From Dimorphilus gyrociliatus (taxonomy: Eukaryota; Annelida; Polychaeta; Dinophilidae), in NCBI GenBank assembly GCA_904063045.1, contig CAJFCJ010000008.1, positions 1 through 64,000 of the forward strand: DNA of 64,000 bases, given 5' to 3'. Of this stretch, positions 37,337-49,759 are shown one piece after another. The first letter of the stretch is position 1; each line of letters opens with the position of its first letter. A model generated the notes under the pieces. That model was not told the origin of the DNA. It searched no databases and saw only the letters and a program-made list of their open reading frames with translations. Position numbers and translations under genes: made by a program.

Positions 37337-38000
37337 TAGAAGTGTGTAGTCAACATATTGGACTTTCGTAAAAATTAATCGAATTATTTTAATGAGCCAA
37401 TTGAAAATTGTAACTTTGTCTTTTTGTTAAATGTAAAAATGTACGCTTTACCTTTTTGATTTTGAATTTTATATATAACAAATTTACTGTATAAATTAAG
37501 TAAAAAGCAACTAAACCTATTTATGTAAAATTACGTTATTGGCATTTCATTACTTTGAACCAAAGTCGATAGACAATCCTAATGGTTCTTCTTCAGCTTT
37601 AATAAAGTCGCAAAAATCATTAAAGTATATAAATCAACCCGAGTTTATTTTCCTTTGACGATTTATGGTTTACGACCAAATAGACTATTGTATCAACATT
37701 GCAGTTACTTTACACCTGGATAGGCAATATAGATAGAAAATCTATGGTATTGGCAGTAGTCCTGCTGATTATCAGGATTTTGATGATGGGAAAGTTGAAA
37801 CCGAAGAAGTTAGTGATAAAGTTAGATACCAAAGACTGTCAACTGACTCCAAAGCTTATAAATTTTACGGATAACAGGATCATGGGTTAAGAAAATGAAA
37901 TATCCTTAAACAAATGTATTACTCATTCCATATATATTATTAAAAGTGAAAGTACAATAAAAAAGTAAGATTCAATTGAATGGAATATACAGTATATAAT
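37337..38000. other. Spacer with a possible orphan exon at 37737-37874
   Basis: On the plus strand, 37737-37874 reads as a 45-codon open segment ending in TAA (IYGIGSSPADYQDFDDGKV near its start), preceded by an acceptor-like atag. A further open segment lies at about 37600-37711 in another frame, but no donor joins the two and in-frame stops separate them. The minus strand at 37551-37620 also has an open segment ending GLSIDFGSK. I do not recognise any of these. They may be chance, or remnants of a broken gene. Confidence 0.25.
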
Positions 38001-38633
38001 TTATATATAAACATTTTCTCCTCCAGATTCATCGTCAGTAACGATACTTAGTTCATCTGAACCAGAGGTGGAGGAATCTTGTGTTAGAATTCTTTTACGA
38101 ACTTCCATAAGTGCTTTTCCAAGTAAATTACGTCCTTTCCAATTTCTTTCATCAGCAATATTTGGATCAGTAATTTTCATTCCTATTCCCCAAATTCTAT
38201 CACTTGGACTTGCTTCTGCTAAATGAATATTCTTAGTTGATATAATGTAATCCTTTAATGTGTTGTTCTGACTAAATTTATAATAATTTCCTTGAACAAC
38301 AAAATCAAAACAATGATTCTTCCATATTTTATCATCGAAATTTTTCACTTTTCTTCCTAAAGCTTTTATCCTTGGAGGTGCTCTTTCCTTTAGAATTTTC
38401 TCAGCTATAGCATCATCTTTAAACAGACGAGCTTTACAATACATCATATACATTTCAGCACAAGTAAATTTATTTGCACCGTACATATCTTCGCCAGGAG
38501 CTTCGAACTCAGCATTGTAGAATTGACTAAATGGGGAAACTTTCGTATAGAAAAAGCCGTATTCTTTTCCATTTGTCCCTTTAAGAACCTTTAATTCGCT
38601 ATCATTGAGAGTGCAAATACCTCCTGTTGCCAT
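38001..38633 (-). CDS. NADAR-domain protein (YbiA-like ADP-ribose hydrolase family)
   Basis: Single-exon gene, 210 residues from the ATG at 38633 (MATGG). NADAR proteins cleave N-glycosidic bonds of ADP-ribose-type substrates; some bacterial and eukaryotic members remove ADP-ribose from guanine bases. Seen here: FFYTKVSPFSQFYNAEF, a core CAEMYMMYCKARLF, IKALGRKVKNFDDKIW, and the C-terminal EASPSDRIWGIG with RNLLGKALMEVR. Most relatives have AEQYMM, so the Gln is Met here. An acidic, Ser-rich tail of about 25 residues follows the domain. The gene is convergent with the eight-copy array. An upstream in-frame ATG at 38660 would add nine residues but matches the family less well. The domain call is firm; the substrate is not known. 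Confidence 0.9.
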   Translation of the reverse strand: MATGGICTLNDSELKVLKGTNGKEYGFFYTKVSPFSQFYNAEFEAPGEDMYGANKFTCAEMYMMYCKARLFKDDAIAEKILKERAPPRIKALGRKVKNFDDKIWKNHCFDFVVQGNYYKFSQNNTLKDYIISTKNIHLAEASPSDRIWGIGMKITDPNIADERNWKGRNLLGKALMEVRKRILTQDSSTSGSDELSIVTDDESGGENVYI

Positions 38634-40540
38634 ATTAGAGATGTTTCGATAACATATCAAGCAGAAATGAATATCGAAAGAAGAGCTATCAGATTATAAA
38701 TTCTTTTATTACACAACCTTTAGAAACACTTCCGTATCCGGTATGGAAGAATGATAGTGAAAGAAAAAGAAAGCATTATTCAACTAATAGTAAAGGGGCG
38801 TATAACGGATATTTTACTTTATGTTAACCAATATACAATAGATTTACGTTTCATTTTAAATAGAATGTATTGTATATACTGTATATATATATAGAAAATA
38901 AGATAATAAGATATAGAAGGAGAAAAATTGACATTTTGAAATTTCCCGCCAAACGGAAATAGAATGTCAATAAAACTCTCTTTCTACTTTCATTTCGCAA
39001 TCTCGCGCAATTATTTTGAATGACCAATAGTTTGAAATATTTCGTAAAAATCCATTTATTAATCATCTAGTGTTGAAATAAACGTATCATATGAATTTGT
39101 AATAATGCAATTATTCAAAGGATTAGTACTATCGTTTATATTCAAGCTCTACTAGCTATTAAACTCCCTTTCTATCTTAGAGAAGTAGGGATATTTCCAA
39201 CTTATACATAAGACTTATCATAAATATCGGCTTAACGATTACAAGAACCAATTGTACATTGGATATTTTATAAACATGTCACATATTCTTATTGACAATA
39301 GTATGAACATCTCAGTCCTTTTAGAGCACGTGCTCATCACGCTGGCTTCCATTGTGATATTCTTCCAAAAACGCATAACAAGTATAGAATTCCAATAGAG
39401 AATTAAATTCTAAAAAGAAGACAATATAAACGTTAGAATCTCAGGAAATTAGATGATATTGTTTATGTCTGTGGATCAAAATCTAACAGACATAAATAGA
39501 CTTTCGTCTATTTTTGCAAATAGAATTTCTAATAGCGAAGTATGACCTAGTTGAATTAAAAAGAGAATTTGTATCATATATTATCGTATAATGTTTAAAA
39601 TACAGATTTTAAACGTAAAAGTAAAGCTTACTAATATCTATATATATCTATTATATCGTATATATTACAGCTGTCGAATCTATAAATAGATTTCTACAAA
39701 ATACGTAACGGTTAAGACCAGTATACAAAAACTTAAAAAACATGATTATTAGCTGTTTACCTAATCTATAGGATATGATTGTTATTACAAACGATAATTA
39801 TTAATAAATCTAAGAAATCGAGTAATAGCATCTTCTAAATAGTTTGTTTTTTCATTTATTTGTTTATAATAACATAGAAATGTAACACTTTTCTTCTTAG
39901 AAAACGGTGCAATCTTCACTTCTTTCACTTGTTGTAAAATTGCAATAGGATTTAAGTGAATATTAAGAGAATTTATACTAATTCTACTAAAAAGGTAAAT
40001 ATAGATTTATAATATTTTGGAGAAAGAAATGGCATCATTTTATAAATATACAACATTTCTTTAACATCTAAATTAAGTTCAACGTACAAAAGTCTTAGCC
40101 AACAAGGAGATATAACAAAGGACGAAAGACAATAGTTTTGTTTATTTTTTCTATAAATCTCTCTTGAATTAAAAGCTTAAAAGATAAGAATTTAATTTCA
40201 AACTACTTGAATAATGAATAGTTTTATAAAATTTATTCATATTTTCTTTTATAAATTACTTAATTAATTGTAAACTTTATTAAAAAATTATTCATTGACA
40301 TTGAAAGTATAATTTCAAGTAAACAAGATATAAAATAGTGTTCAAAGTTCACAAGATTTTCTGTTTAAAAGTATTTTATTCTTCATTCTAGACTTGAAAC
40401 TCGTATAATACAGAAAAGAAAATTGGAATTTACTTAATAAAACAAAAAACCATGACTTTAATGTAAAATTTACGATTTTTCCTTTATATATTTCAATATT
40501 AAATATTATATTTTCATTGTTTTTCAGTTTAAAACTACTT
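38634..40540. other. Intergenic DNA upstream of the NADAR gene and the EGF pair
   Basis: No exon recognised in almost 2 kb. TTTCCCGCCAAA at 38942-38953 is a textbook E2F-type site, about 310 bases upstream of the NADAR start and also similar to the core element of the paralogue array. An ATACAGTAT nonamer (as its complement) lies at 38876-38884. The right half is plain AT-rich sequence. Confidence 0.5.
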
Positions 40541-41801
40541 ATGATAATTAGTTTATGTAAAAGTTCATGTTCTTTATCTTTGGAATTTAGTAAGGCTTTA
40601 AAAAGTGAAATATTAGGAAAGTATGACGAATGTATTAAAATTCGTAATAATATAGGATATTGTAGAAATGAAATGAGTTTAGGTAAGTTTACTTTTTCAT
40701 TTTAATTGATTAATTAAAATATTTTATCAATTTCTTATCTATTTTTAGAAACATATTTATATATAACAAGGAAATGTTCAGCTATAGCTTCAGTAGGAAA
40801 ATATGATAAATGCGTTCATAATTTCTTCAAAGGTAATAGATCAAAGTAATATTATTAAATCTATAAATAACATTGTTCTATCTCAGATAAATGCGCTGAA
40901 AATAATGGCGGATGTTCACATATTTGTGTAGATGAGGGTACACATCATTTTTGTCAATGTAAAGATGGATTTAAATTATTATCGGATAAAAAGACTTGTC
41001 AAAGTAAAAATATCCTTTTTATTCATAAATGCCAAATTGGATATAGAGATAATAATAAAAACATATATAAATACGAAGACGATGACTGCTTGAATAGAAT
41101 TTTTAAAGTTAATACTTCTCCAAATACAACTAAAAGTTTTGACTATCATTTTACATTTAAATATAATCCTGGAATAAAAAGTCAACTACAAGTATTGAAA
41201 AGTTTTCCAACGGCTATCATATCTTACGGGATAACTAATTCAAATATAACGGTTTATAAGATCTCGTCCGATTCAAGTAAGTAAATATATTCTCTTCTTC
41301 AAGATTATATATGAAATTTTTAATGGATATAATCAATTTTTTGATACTTTATACATCTATTTATCTATCTATCTATATATATACTGTATATATATACATA
41401 TATATAGACTCTAAACAACGAATAATTTTACAAAACACACCAAATTGTCAACCTCAGCATTACGATAGGAAAAAACCATATCAAGGAATCATTTCCTGTA
41501 AGAGTCAAATCGATTTGTCAAATACTAATATCCGTATTAACGAGAGGTAAGTAATAAATACTTAACTTTTGATATTTTACTATAAATTATGATTATTATA
41601 TTTTATAGATTATGCGTTCGTTTATCAATTACAACTGGTGGAAGAGCTGTTTTTAGCTTAGGAAAGAGTAAATATAGAAATCCAAAATTTTTATTCAATT
41701 CAATAGAAGATACTGTTGAAAATTGTATTGAATATAAAAAGGACTTGTATCATATTGTCTTAGATAAGATATTAAGTATTATTAAGTATTTTAAAAGTTA
41801 A
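40541..41801 (+). CDS. Small secreted EGF-domain protein A
   Basis: Exons 40541-40682, 40749-40832, 40887-41276, 41408-41546, 41609-41801; 315 residues. Exons 1-2 hold paired Cys residues; exon 3 begins with one EGF domain of the LDL-receptor/factor Xa type ([21 protein letters not shown]). The C-terminal half is shared with protein B ([27 protein letters not shown]), a Cys-poor domain I cannot name. The N-terminus aligns with B as LKLLMII against MKLLMIL: the codon that is ATG in B is TTA here, so translation should start four codons later at 40541, leaving a short signal peptide. An upstream exon cannot be excluded. Probably secreted; function unknown. Confidence 0.65.
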
Positions 41802-42286
41802 TTAAAAACATTAGTTTTCCTTATCTTCTCATTTGTTAAGTTGGATAATTATGTGTTAAAAGTTATGACATTTTTGTTTTCAAAATTAATACATTTCTCT
41901 TACAATACGATCGTCTTTAACTTATTGCTCTATTTGTTAGAATAGGCTTTTGAAAGACTATATATCCTAATGCTCATTAATATTCAAAATGCATATTAGC
42001 TTGAATACGAAATATTTCATCGATTTTATCATATAATATCAAAATAATGAATATTTTATAGCATTTAGGTAAAAAATGATTTAAAATTCAGGTAAACAAC
42101 TTATCTAATCTATATATTTATGCTGGCAGTTTATTCCGATCTTTTTCGACAATCGAGTATATCGACTATTAGCCTATTTGTTTTATTTAATTCATCGTTT
42201 AGAAAGGCATCAGAGGTAAATAAAGAGCTTTGTTATAGTTCATTAAAAATAGTAAACAATTTAAAAATAAACGTTTTTTCATCAAG
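41802..42286. other. Spacer between the two EGF genes
   Basis: AT-rich, no exon, no clear regulatory motif. Confidence 0.5.
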
Positions 42287-43473
42287 ATGAAATTGTTAAT
42301 GATACTATTGCTCATCACTGGGATATGTGTTCAGTCTTCATTCTCTTCCAAGCATCGAAAAATTGTTTCAAACGCCTATAAAGACTGTCTTAGATATGAG
42401 AAACGACACTGCGTAAAACATATTATTCACGGTATAGATATATTTAACACAGTAGAAAGTATGTTTTAATTATAAAATTTCATTTAAGGATACAGAACTT
42501 GTTCAAGGCATTTACGCCTACTAGACTTCCAGAGATGCCTTGAAAAAGGATATAAAAGTTGTAAACATTATCTTTATTATATTATTTTATTAACAGAGTA
42601 TAATATAAAATAATTCAGATAAATGCAAGGATAGTAATGGAGATTGCTCACAGATATGCCTATCAAAGGGAAACAAGCATTTTTGTTCTTGTACAGATGG
42701 TTTCAAATTAATGGAAGATGGAAGAACTTGTAAAGGTTTGTATTTTTGTTTATAGTTTTATTGTTAGTTATATTCTTTTTTTTTATATAAGAAAAACTAC
42801 TTCCACACCTGTATAAATGTACTATTTCTTATGGGCTAATTAGTGAAGAGACAATGATGTTCGAACCTAATAGCTGTTCAGATAGGCCTTTCGAAAATTA
42901 TAGTATTTTCGATATACCTGAACTAGTTGACTACAACTTTGAATTTAGCTTCAATCCGGAAATAGAAGAAGAAGTAGAACTATACGAAACTATACCATCA
43001 GTGAAATCGTTTTATGGAGTGACTAAATCAACAGTATCAGTTTTAAAGAACAATGATTTATTAAGTAAACTTTAAGTTACTTTCATTGAACTTTTATGTA
43101 TAACTTTTAATAAGAGATTTTCTTTAAGATGCCATGGTTGAAGTAATAACTGATAGTTCCATCAAGTGTACATCTCAAGTTTACAATAGAGATAGTCCAT
43201 TTAAAGGAAAGATCGTTTGTAATAGTCAAATTAAATTGACTAGTTTACATCTAAAGAGCGGTGATAGGTAATTAAATTATCATTAATTAATATGTAAAAT
43301 ACTTAATAACTATTAATATTACTTTTAACAGAATTTGCATAAAACTAAATATAGTTACTGGTGGAAAAGTTAGATTTATACTTCATGATTCAGAAATGGA
43401 ACAACCAGAGTTGAGATTGAATTCAAAAATTGATAGAATTTCAAGATGCGTTACAATTGAAAGAGAACCATGA
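42287..43473 (+). CDS. Small secreted EGF-domain protein B
   Basis: Exons 42287-42458, 42489-42557, 42619-42735, 42792-43064, 43129-43267, 43332-43473; 303 residues. A clear signal peptide (MKLLMILLLITGICVQSSFS) leads, then short Cys-containing segments (DCLRYEKRHC; CSRHLRLLDFQRC), one EGF domain (CKDSNGDCSQIC, CSCTDGFKL) and the same C-terminal domain as protein A (GKIVCNSQIKL, ICIKLNIVTGGKVRF). Tandem duplicate of A: intron phases match, except that B has an extra intron (42736-42791) after the EGF exon. Probably secreted; partner and role unknown. Confidence 0.75.
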
Positions 43474-43931
43474 TTTAAGATTTAAGTCATCATCTATCAT
43501 AATCCTACTTATATTTCTTCTGATTGTACTTTGTACTATTTCTATAAATGTCAATATTTTATTGTTGATTTATTAAATGTTGATAAACTAAAGGAAACTT
43601 TGAGAAATTCTCTCCAATTAGCTTAATCTTTCGAATATCTCTGATTAATAATAATCCTTTTAAACGAACGTTTACCCAACTGATTTTGATTCGATGGATA
43701 ATTATCCATGTCCTTCAATTAGTCTAAACAGAATTATGTTATTCGATAAGCTGATTTATTGAATTTATTGTAAAAAGAAACTACTAAAAGTAGTTTCTTT
43801 TGAAAGAAGCGCCAATTTTACTCTTAGTGCATTCAATAGATGGCACTACTTAGAGGTGTTCCCATATATCGCCTCTTATCTAAATGTATTAAAAGAAATT
43901 ATTCTTTAATGATATCTACACATAATTAAAA
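43474..43931. other. Spacer between EGF gene B and the aldo-keto reductase
   Basis: No exon. An inverted repeat, aaactactaaaagtagttt (43781-43799), is the only evident structure; it could form a short hairpin. Confidence 0.5.
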
Positions 43932-45515
43932 ATGGCCAATAACGGTGTTACATATAAATATCTTGGTAAATCAGGACTTAAAGTATCAACAATATGTTTG
44001 GGTACCATGACATTTGGTCATAAGGAGGTAAAATATTTTTTACATTAAATAGTTTATTAAAACTATTCATGTCCTCTAATTGGCCCAATTAGAATTATGC
44101 TGTTCAATGTGACGAAGAACAATCGCACGCAATACTGGACAAATTCGTGGAAATGGGTGGAAATTTTATCGATACTGCCGACGTTTATACGGGGGGATCG
44201 TCTGAAAAGATAATTGGAAATTGGTTAAGCAGGTAATATTAGTATAATTAAACATTATAATGGTTTATTGCACAAGATGTGCTGGTTAAAGAGATAATTG
44301 ATAAATCTAATCTTATATTGTATTATACTAAAGGCAAAAGGATAGAAGTCGATTAATACTTGCGACTAAAGTTAGAGGCAACATGGATCCTTCAAACCCT
44401 AATGCGTTGGGCCTTAGTAGAATGCACATTATGAATGCTATTGACAACAGTTTAGAACGCTTACAAACTGATTATATAGACCTATACCAGGCATAGAAAA
44501 GGTGATTTTTAACTTAAGAAGTAGAGAATAATGAGCTTTTATTTTAGGCACATGCATGGGATGATGGAACGCCTATTGAGGAAACTTTTACGGCTCTCAA
44601 CGACCTAGTTTCAATGGGTAAAGTACGATACATTGGCGTTTCTAATGTAACTGGCTGGCAGTTACAAAAAATCGTCGATATGTGCAATTACAGACAATTA
44701 TCACCTATTACAACCCTACAGGTTGAATATAATTTAAAATCTTTTGTATTGATATACTAACTGATAAGGTACTCTTTTCTTCTATATAAACACAAAATAG
44801 CAACAATGGAGCCTGTTAACTCGGGAAACAGAATATGAGCTGGTTGATGTTTGCCAGAATGAAGGAGTTGGAGTTTTACCCTGGAGTCCATTGAAAGGGT
44901 AGGAGTTTTCTTTATTTATTCTTTGATTTGTAGCTTAGAGAATGGTCAAAGATTACCGATTATTATTGTTGTATTTGTTGTTATTATTTATAGAGGCTGG
45001 CTGAGCGGAAAAATACAAAGGGACGGTGAACTGGAAAAAGGAAGCCGAATTGCCTGGACATCGGAAGATCCTGCTAGACTAGTTCAAAGCCATCCCACTT
45101 TTGATCAATTCAACAACGATAGAGTCTGGAAACTATTGGATACAATAAAAACTATTGGATCTTCTCATGGTAATCAATTCATCAAGTTTTCCCCATTTTC
45201 CTTGACAATACCCCTTTTACAGGTAAATCTGTAGCTCAAGTATCTCTTAAATGGTTATTAGAGAAGGATGTTGTTTCCTCTGTTGTTATTGGAGCAAAGA
45301 ATTTGAAACAACTGGAGGACAATATGGGAGCCGGAGCAGAATGGAATTTATCAAAGGAAGATGTAAGAAATTAAACTATAAATCAATTTGAAATTTTCGC
45401 CTAATTTAATTTTTCTACATTTTAACAGATGAACATTTTGAATGATTTATCTATGCCAAACATTCCATATCCATACGAAATGGTTTCAAGGGTAAATAAG
45501 ACCAGAAAACGCTGA
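43932..45515 (+). CDS. NADP-dependent aldo-keto reductase
   Basis: Exons 43932-44027, 44093-44232, 44334-44490, 44548-44721, 44801-44898, 44994-45169, 45223-45362, 45429-45515; 355 residues. Cytosolic reductase of aldehydes or ketones. The family TIM-barrel signatures are present: [20 protein letters not shown] at the start, catalytic Asp59 and Tyr64 ([11 protein letters not shown]), Lys91 (ATKVRG), His133 ([12 protein letters not shown]), [10 protein letters not shown] and [11 protein letters not shown]. It resembles the YajO/YakC-like branch with an AHxWDxxTP motif more than the vertebrate AKR1 group. Intron 3 (44491-44547) needs a GC donor (CAG|gcatag); reading through instead meets a stop. 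The gene converges on the semaphorin, whose last exon ends only 183 bases away. Substrate not predictable. Confidence 0.9.
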
Positions 45516-45698
45516 TTGATTAATGATTTCTGTTTATAACATATTTTGATTTTTATTATAAAAGAAAATCTAATGAAAATAATCAATTGATTAGTCGAAT
45601 AAAAAATAAACAAAACAAAAACAAAACAAAACAACAAAGAAAAGGAAAAAAAATGGAAAATAAAGAGAAACAAAAAACAAAAGATGAAGAAACAGTAT

Positions 45699-48600
45699 TT
45701 ATAAAACAGTTTTATATTTCATCTTTTCTTCACATAAACTCCTTACGTCGCCGTTGCATTCGTCGTATCGATTCCCTTGGCAGTGTTCCTGACGAAAAGG
45801 GGGAAGAAGATAGGTTATAATGATACTTAGAGAAATGGAATTATACTATTTTCTCCTACCTTCACACACTTCCATATATTAAACTCTAGACTATATTCGT
45901 CATATATTTTACACCAATTATTAAATTCCTGCCTCCAAATGCATTCTGCATCGTTAGGTATACAATCTGGAAAACGTTACACAAATAAATAGTACAATCG
46001 CATTATTTCTGTTTGTTCCTACCGCTAACTAAAACCTCCCAAACTGCTAGAACAACATTGTTCTGCCCAGTGGTACAACTATATATTCCTTGCTCCAAAG
46101 AAGATATTTCCCATATTATTAAGGAATTAGTCTTATCCATTGTGAATTTATTACTATTAAAGTTTATCATTTGATTACCCAAGAACCAGTTAACACTTTC
46201 AGTTGTATCACAAAATGATGAACAACTCAACAAAACGTTTCTGTTTGTACCGCGAATGGCTTTTTTCATTAATCTCACACGGTCTCTTTCTTTAATGCAA
46301 TAGTTTGAGCTTATTAAATTGTGAATAGATTCTAGACTATTCATATTTATAATATTATTATGGATCATTCCATTCGAGCAATAAAGCAACGGTGGAACTT
46401 TCCTAGACGATTCTTGTCTAAAGTTGCATTCGTTTAACTTTGGATGCCACGAGCACATTGGATCGCTTACGCAGGTTGTACATGATGTATAACTTCCGCA
46501 AAGCTTATCAATATTTAATTTACCAACATGAAAGTCTGTTGTAAAGTATAGCGTCTCTTGAACTAATGCTATTGTTTTAAAGAATTCGAAATGAATGGAC
46601 GGAGTGAATACAGCTATTTCAGCAATGAATATTAATTTATCTTCTTTTGTTGACACTACTCTTAAAATACTCCTTCGATTCGTTGTTATGTAATAAATAT
46701 TATAATCTAAATCCTGATCTATCGCCATCTTACTCCAAAAAGATGCTGTTTCAGAAATTAATATAATTTTGCCAATCGATTCTTCTGGTTTTAACGTCGA
46801 CTTCTTTAAAAATTTTAATATATTCCTTTCTTTAGACTTTCTAAACTGTTTAGGCCTGCAACGACCGGGTAGATAAGGTATATCCTTCCCAATTTCAACG
46901 GAAGTTTTCTCAAAATACCGAACAGAATCGACAGAAAAAGACTTGAAAAAATCTCTACTATCAAATATTTTTACTATATTTTCAACTGCAAAACTGCATA
47001 AGGCCGATTGTACAAGTTTTTTACTGCAAGTAGAAGAACTATATATTAGTATTAACTTAAAAATAGATTTAGGCAAGTTTCTATGTGAATATATATAATG
47101 TCAATTATTTAAAATAAGAAATTTTTTTGTATACATACTTGTTACCATTAGTTACAAAAAGACCGTAAAAATACTTTTTATCCTTACTTAAAGAAACGTC
47201 AACTGTCGAATTATTATATTTTTTTATAGTAATTAATATTTTAACAGTTTTTTTTTTTAAAAAAAAAAAAGACAAATAATTACCTAATCTGTTAAAAAAT
47301 ACTGTTTGATCTATTGAGAATTTATCGTCTGTTTGGCAAACTAGGCTTATTTTTACGAAACTCGACCAACTATCCAACTTTGCCGAATCTTTCTATAAGA
47401 ACAAAAGTTAGCCATTAATTATAATTTTGAATACTTTCCTTTGTATAATAAACATATATAAATAAACATGAGTTTTCATAAGTATAAAACATACTTTGCA
47501 TATCCTCGCAACTCTACTGACTATTCTCTGTGGTTGAGATTTAGGAAGAGATAATTCTATTGCTAATTCGTTGTAGAAGACAAATAAAAATTCGTCCATT
47601 TCCACCATCTTTATTACCGTCGAGTGTTCTTGATAAACGATGGAAAGACAACAAAGAGTATTATTTAAATTGTATAGTTATTTTTTTAAAAGGAAAGAAA
47701 CGTTTTCCCACAAAGCAAAACCGTGTGAAAAAGGGGCGTGGGTGGGAGATAGCGGAAGGGACGACTTGACATTTACAAAGTAAGAGCATTTTGTCAAGTT
47801 GATATGGACATTACAAATGTCGTATCCATTAGATTAAATAAAAGATTTCCTTTTTATCTTTTTTCTGTATCAGTTGATAATTAATTTAAATTAACTAACC
47901 TGACGGATAGATAAGGTGATTATTGTCTAATTTTAAATTTAATCCGACAACTCGATTTCTTCTATGATCGAATTGATATCTCCAAAGAACGTTATACACT
48001 CTAAAACTTTCATGCTCCAGCATTGAACCAGCCCGAAATACTGCTAAGCGATTTCCAGGCGTCTTCTTATCGCTAAGTAGGACCGTCATATTCCAATTTG
48101 GAAGACCAGAACAGAATACGTAACCAACTGGTAATTTTCTATTTAAATTTGTTTTTATTCTCAAATTCTCCTTCTGCATTAAACGATACTCAAAAAACAT
48201 CGGTTAGGCCTAAGTTGGTACTTACGTCTAAAACGTACAGCTGCGGATAGGCGTAATTCGTTCCGCAAGTTATAATTTCCTTATCATAGTTAACAACGTA
48301 CGCATCATTCAATAACTTTTCCAAAGGTACATCTAACCCAACAAAGTGGATAAGATTCATACAAAGTTGAGATGATTTATCTCCAGCTTTTCGCCTACAA
48401 TTTGATACTTTTGTTTCTCTATCGGATGTAATTTCGTCCGATTTTATAACATCCCTTAGCAGGTTTTTCATATTAAATCTATATAAATATCGCCTGGGCG
48501 AAAAATAAATAAAACACCGGTTAAAATTTATATACAAACTAGGCCTAAAACAACTTACTCTGATCCTACGTAAAAAATATTCTCTTCTGGAACAAACTTG

Positions 48601-49759
48601 ACGTAGTGAAAATATCTCGGTTTGTTTTCAGTATATATTTGTAGTCCTATACAATAAGAGGGAAAAAAAACATAAAAATACATAACAAATAGAGTGAAGA
48701 TTTTAGATGACGTTGTCTCGCCTTTCTAATCTTTTAAGCTTATCCTTAATTATTCATAAATAATTCATGTTGTCAGTAAAAACTATAGTATATAAAATAT
48801 ATATATATATATATATATAGACGTGTATCTACGTCTGTCAATGACGGCGTGTTATTATTTTCTTTTATATAGTAAAATAATATTACTATTTCAATGATTG
48901 ATTATGATAGAAAATAGACAGAGAAAAACATAAAAGATTATTGAATAACATTAGAATTAACGTTGATTTTTTTAATTATAATTAATATTTAATATTTAAT
49001 ATTTAAATAGATAAATGAATATTGCATATATATATATATATATATATATTAGTTTATACAGTAAATAGTGATCTACTACTATATGATACAATCATTGAAC
49101 TGCGAAGTAAACATAATATCGCTACTTGATAATATATTAATAAAACATTATTGTTTACATTCAGTTATTGCTGTCTGGGGGTATGATAATATATTAAAAC
49201 TGGAATAAAAGATATATTATAATCTTTTCAGCATATCTAATTGGCCGTAAAATATATTATGAAGAGAGAAAAGATAGATTTTCCTGTAATTATTAATTAT
49301 TAACTATATAAATCATATTCGATTTATATTTATTTATGAATTTACTGCTTTTCTTTTGTTTGTCTCTTTGTTGTTGTTGTTGCTGCTGTTTTTATTTTTT
49401 TGTCCTATTGACTAACTTGTTTTCAATCAATTCAACGAACCGCAAATTGATAATTTATTTAGCAGTAGCGATTTATCCTTATCAATTGTAATCGTTAAAT
49501 TATACTGTATAACCTAAAAAAGAAAGTAGGCAAAGTTTTAACTATAATTTTGTTATTTTTACTTTCTACTTTTTACGGATTACTGATTAGATAAGCTGAC
49601 ATTTTTTTCTATATAAAAAAGAAATATACACAATTTATACTGACCTTTTAAATTGTTTCTTTCTAAATTAAAGATATCCGGATTATTGTTGGACTGAGCT
49701 AAAATGAATGGTACTATATTTAATAACAAGCCATAAAAGTTAATAATACTAGTATCCAT
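45699..49759 (-). CDS. Secreted class 2-like semaphorin
   Basis: Axon-guidance ligand acting through plexins. Exons: 49759-49645, 48646-48559, 48493-48226, 48173-47900, 47628-47495, 47392-47284, 47202-47139, 47023-46023, 45966-45860, 45788-45699; 749 residues with all phases consistent. A signal peptide (FYGLLLNIVPFILAQS) starts it. The sema domain (about 35-520) shows YVGSERYLYRFN, CGTNYAYP, SRVARICK and SALCSF; a PSI domain (about 525-550, CGSYTSCTTCVSDPMCSW), one Ig domain (about 600-685) and a Cys-containing tail follow. There is no transmembrane segment, as in Sema2. Parts of the sema domain are quite diverged. Reading past the exon 9 donor gives an alternative C-terminus stopping at 45827. 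Intron 1 (about 1 kb) is the only long one and contains two TA microsatellites. Confidence 0.88.
48797..48819. repeat. TA microsatellite in semaphorin intron 1
   Basis: About eleven TA units; a second run lies at 49027-49050 in the same intron. Confidence 0.9.

Noticed and set aside
45587-45820. Plus-strand Lys-rich frame between the reductase and the semaphorin
   Set aside because: A-rich 3' flank of the reductase overlapping the semaphorin's last exon on the other strand.
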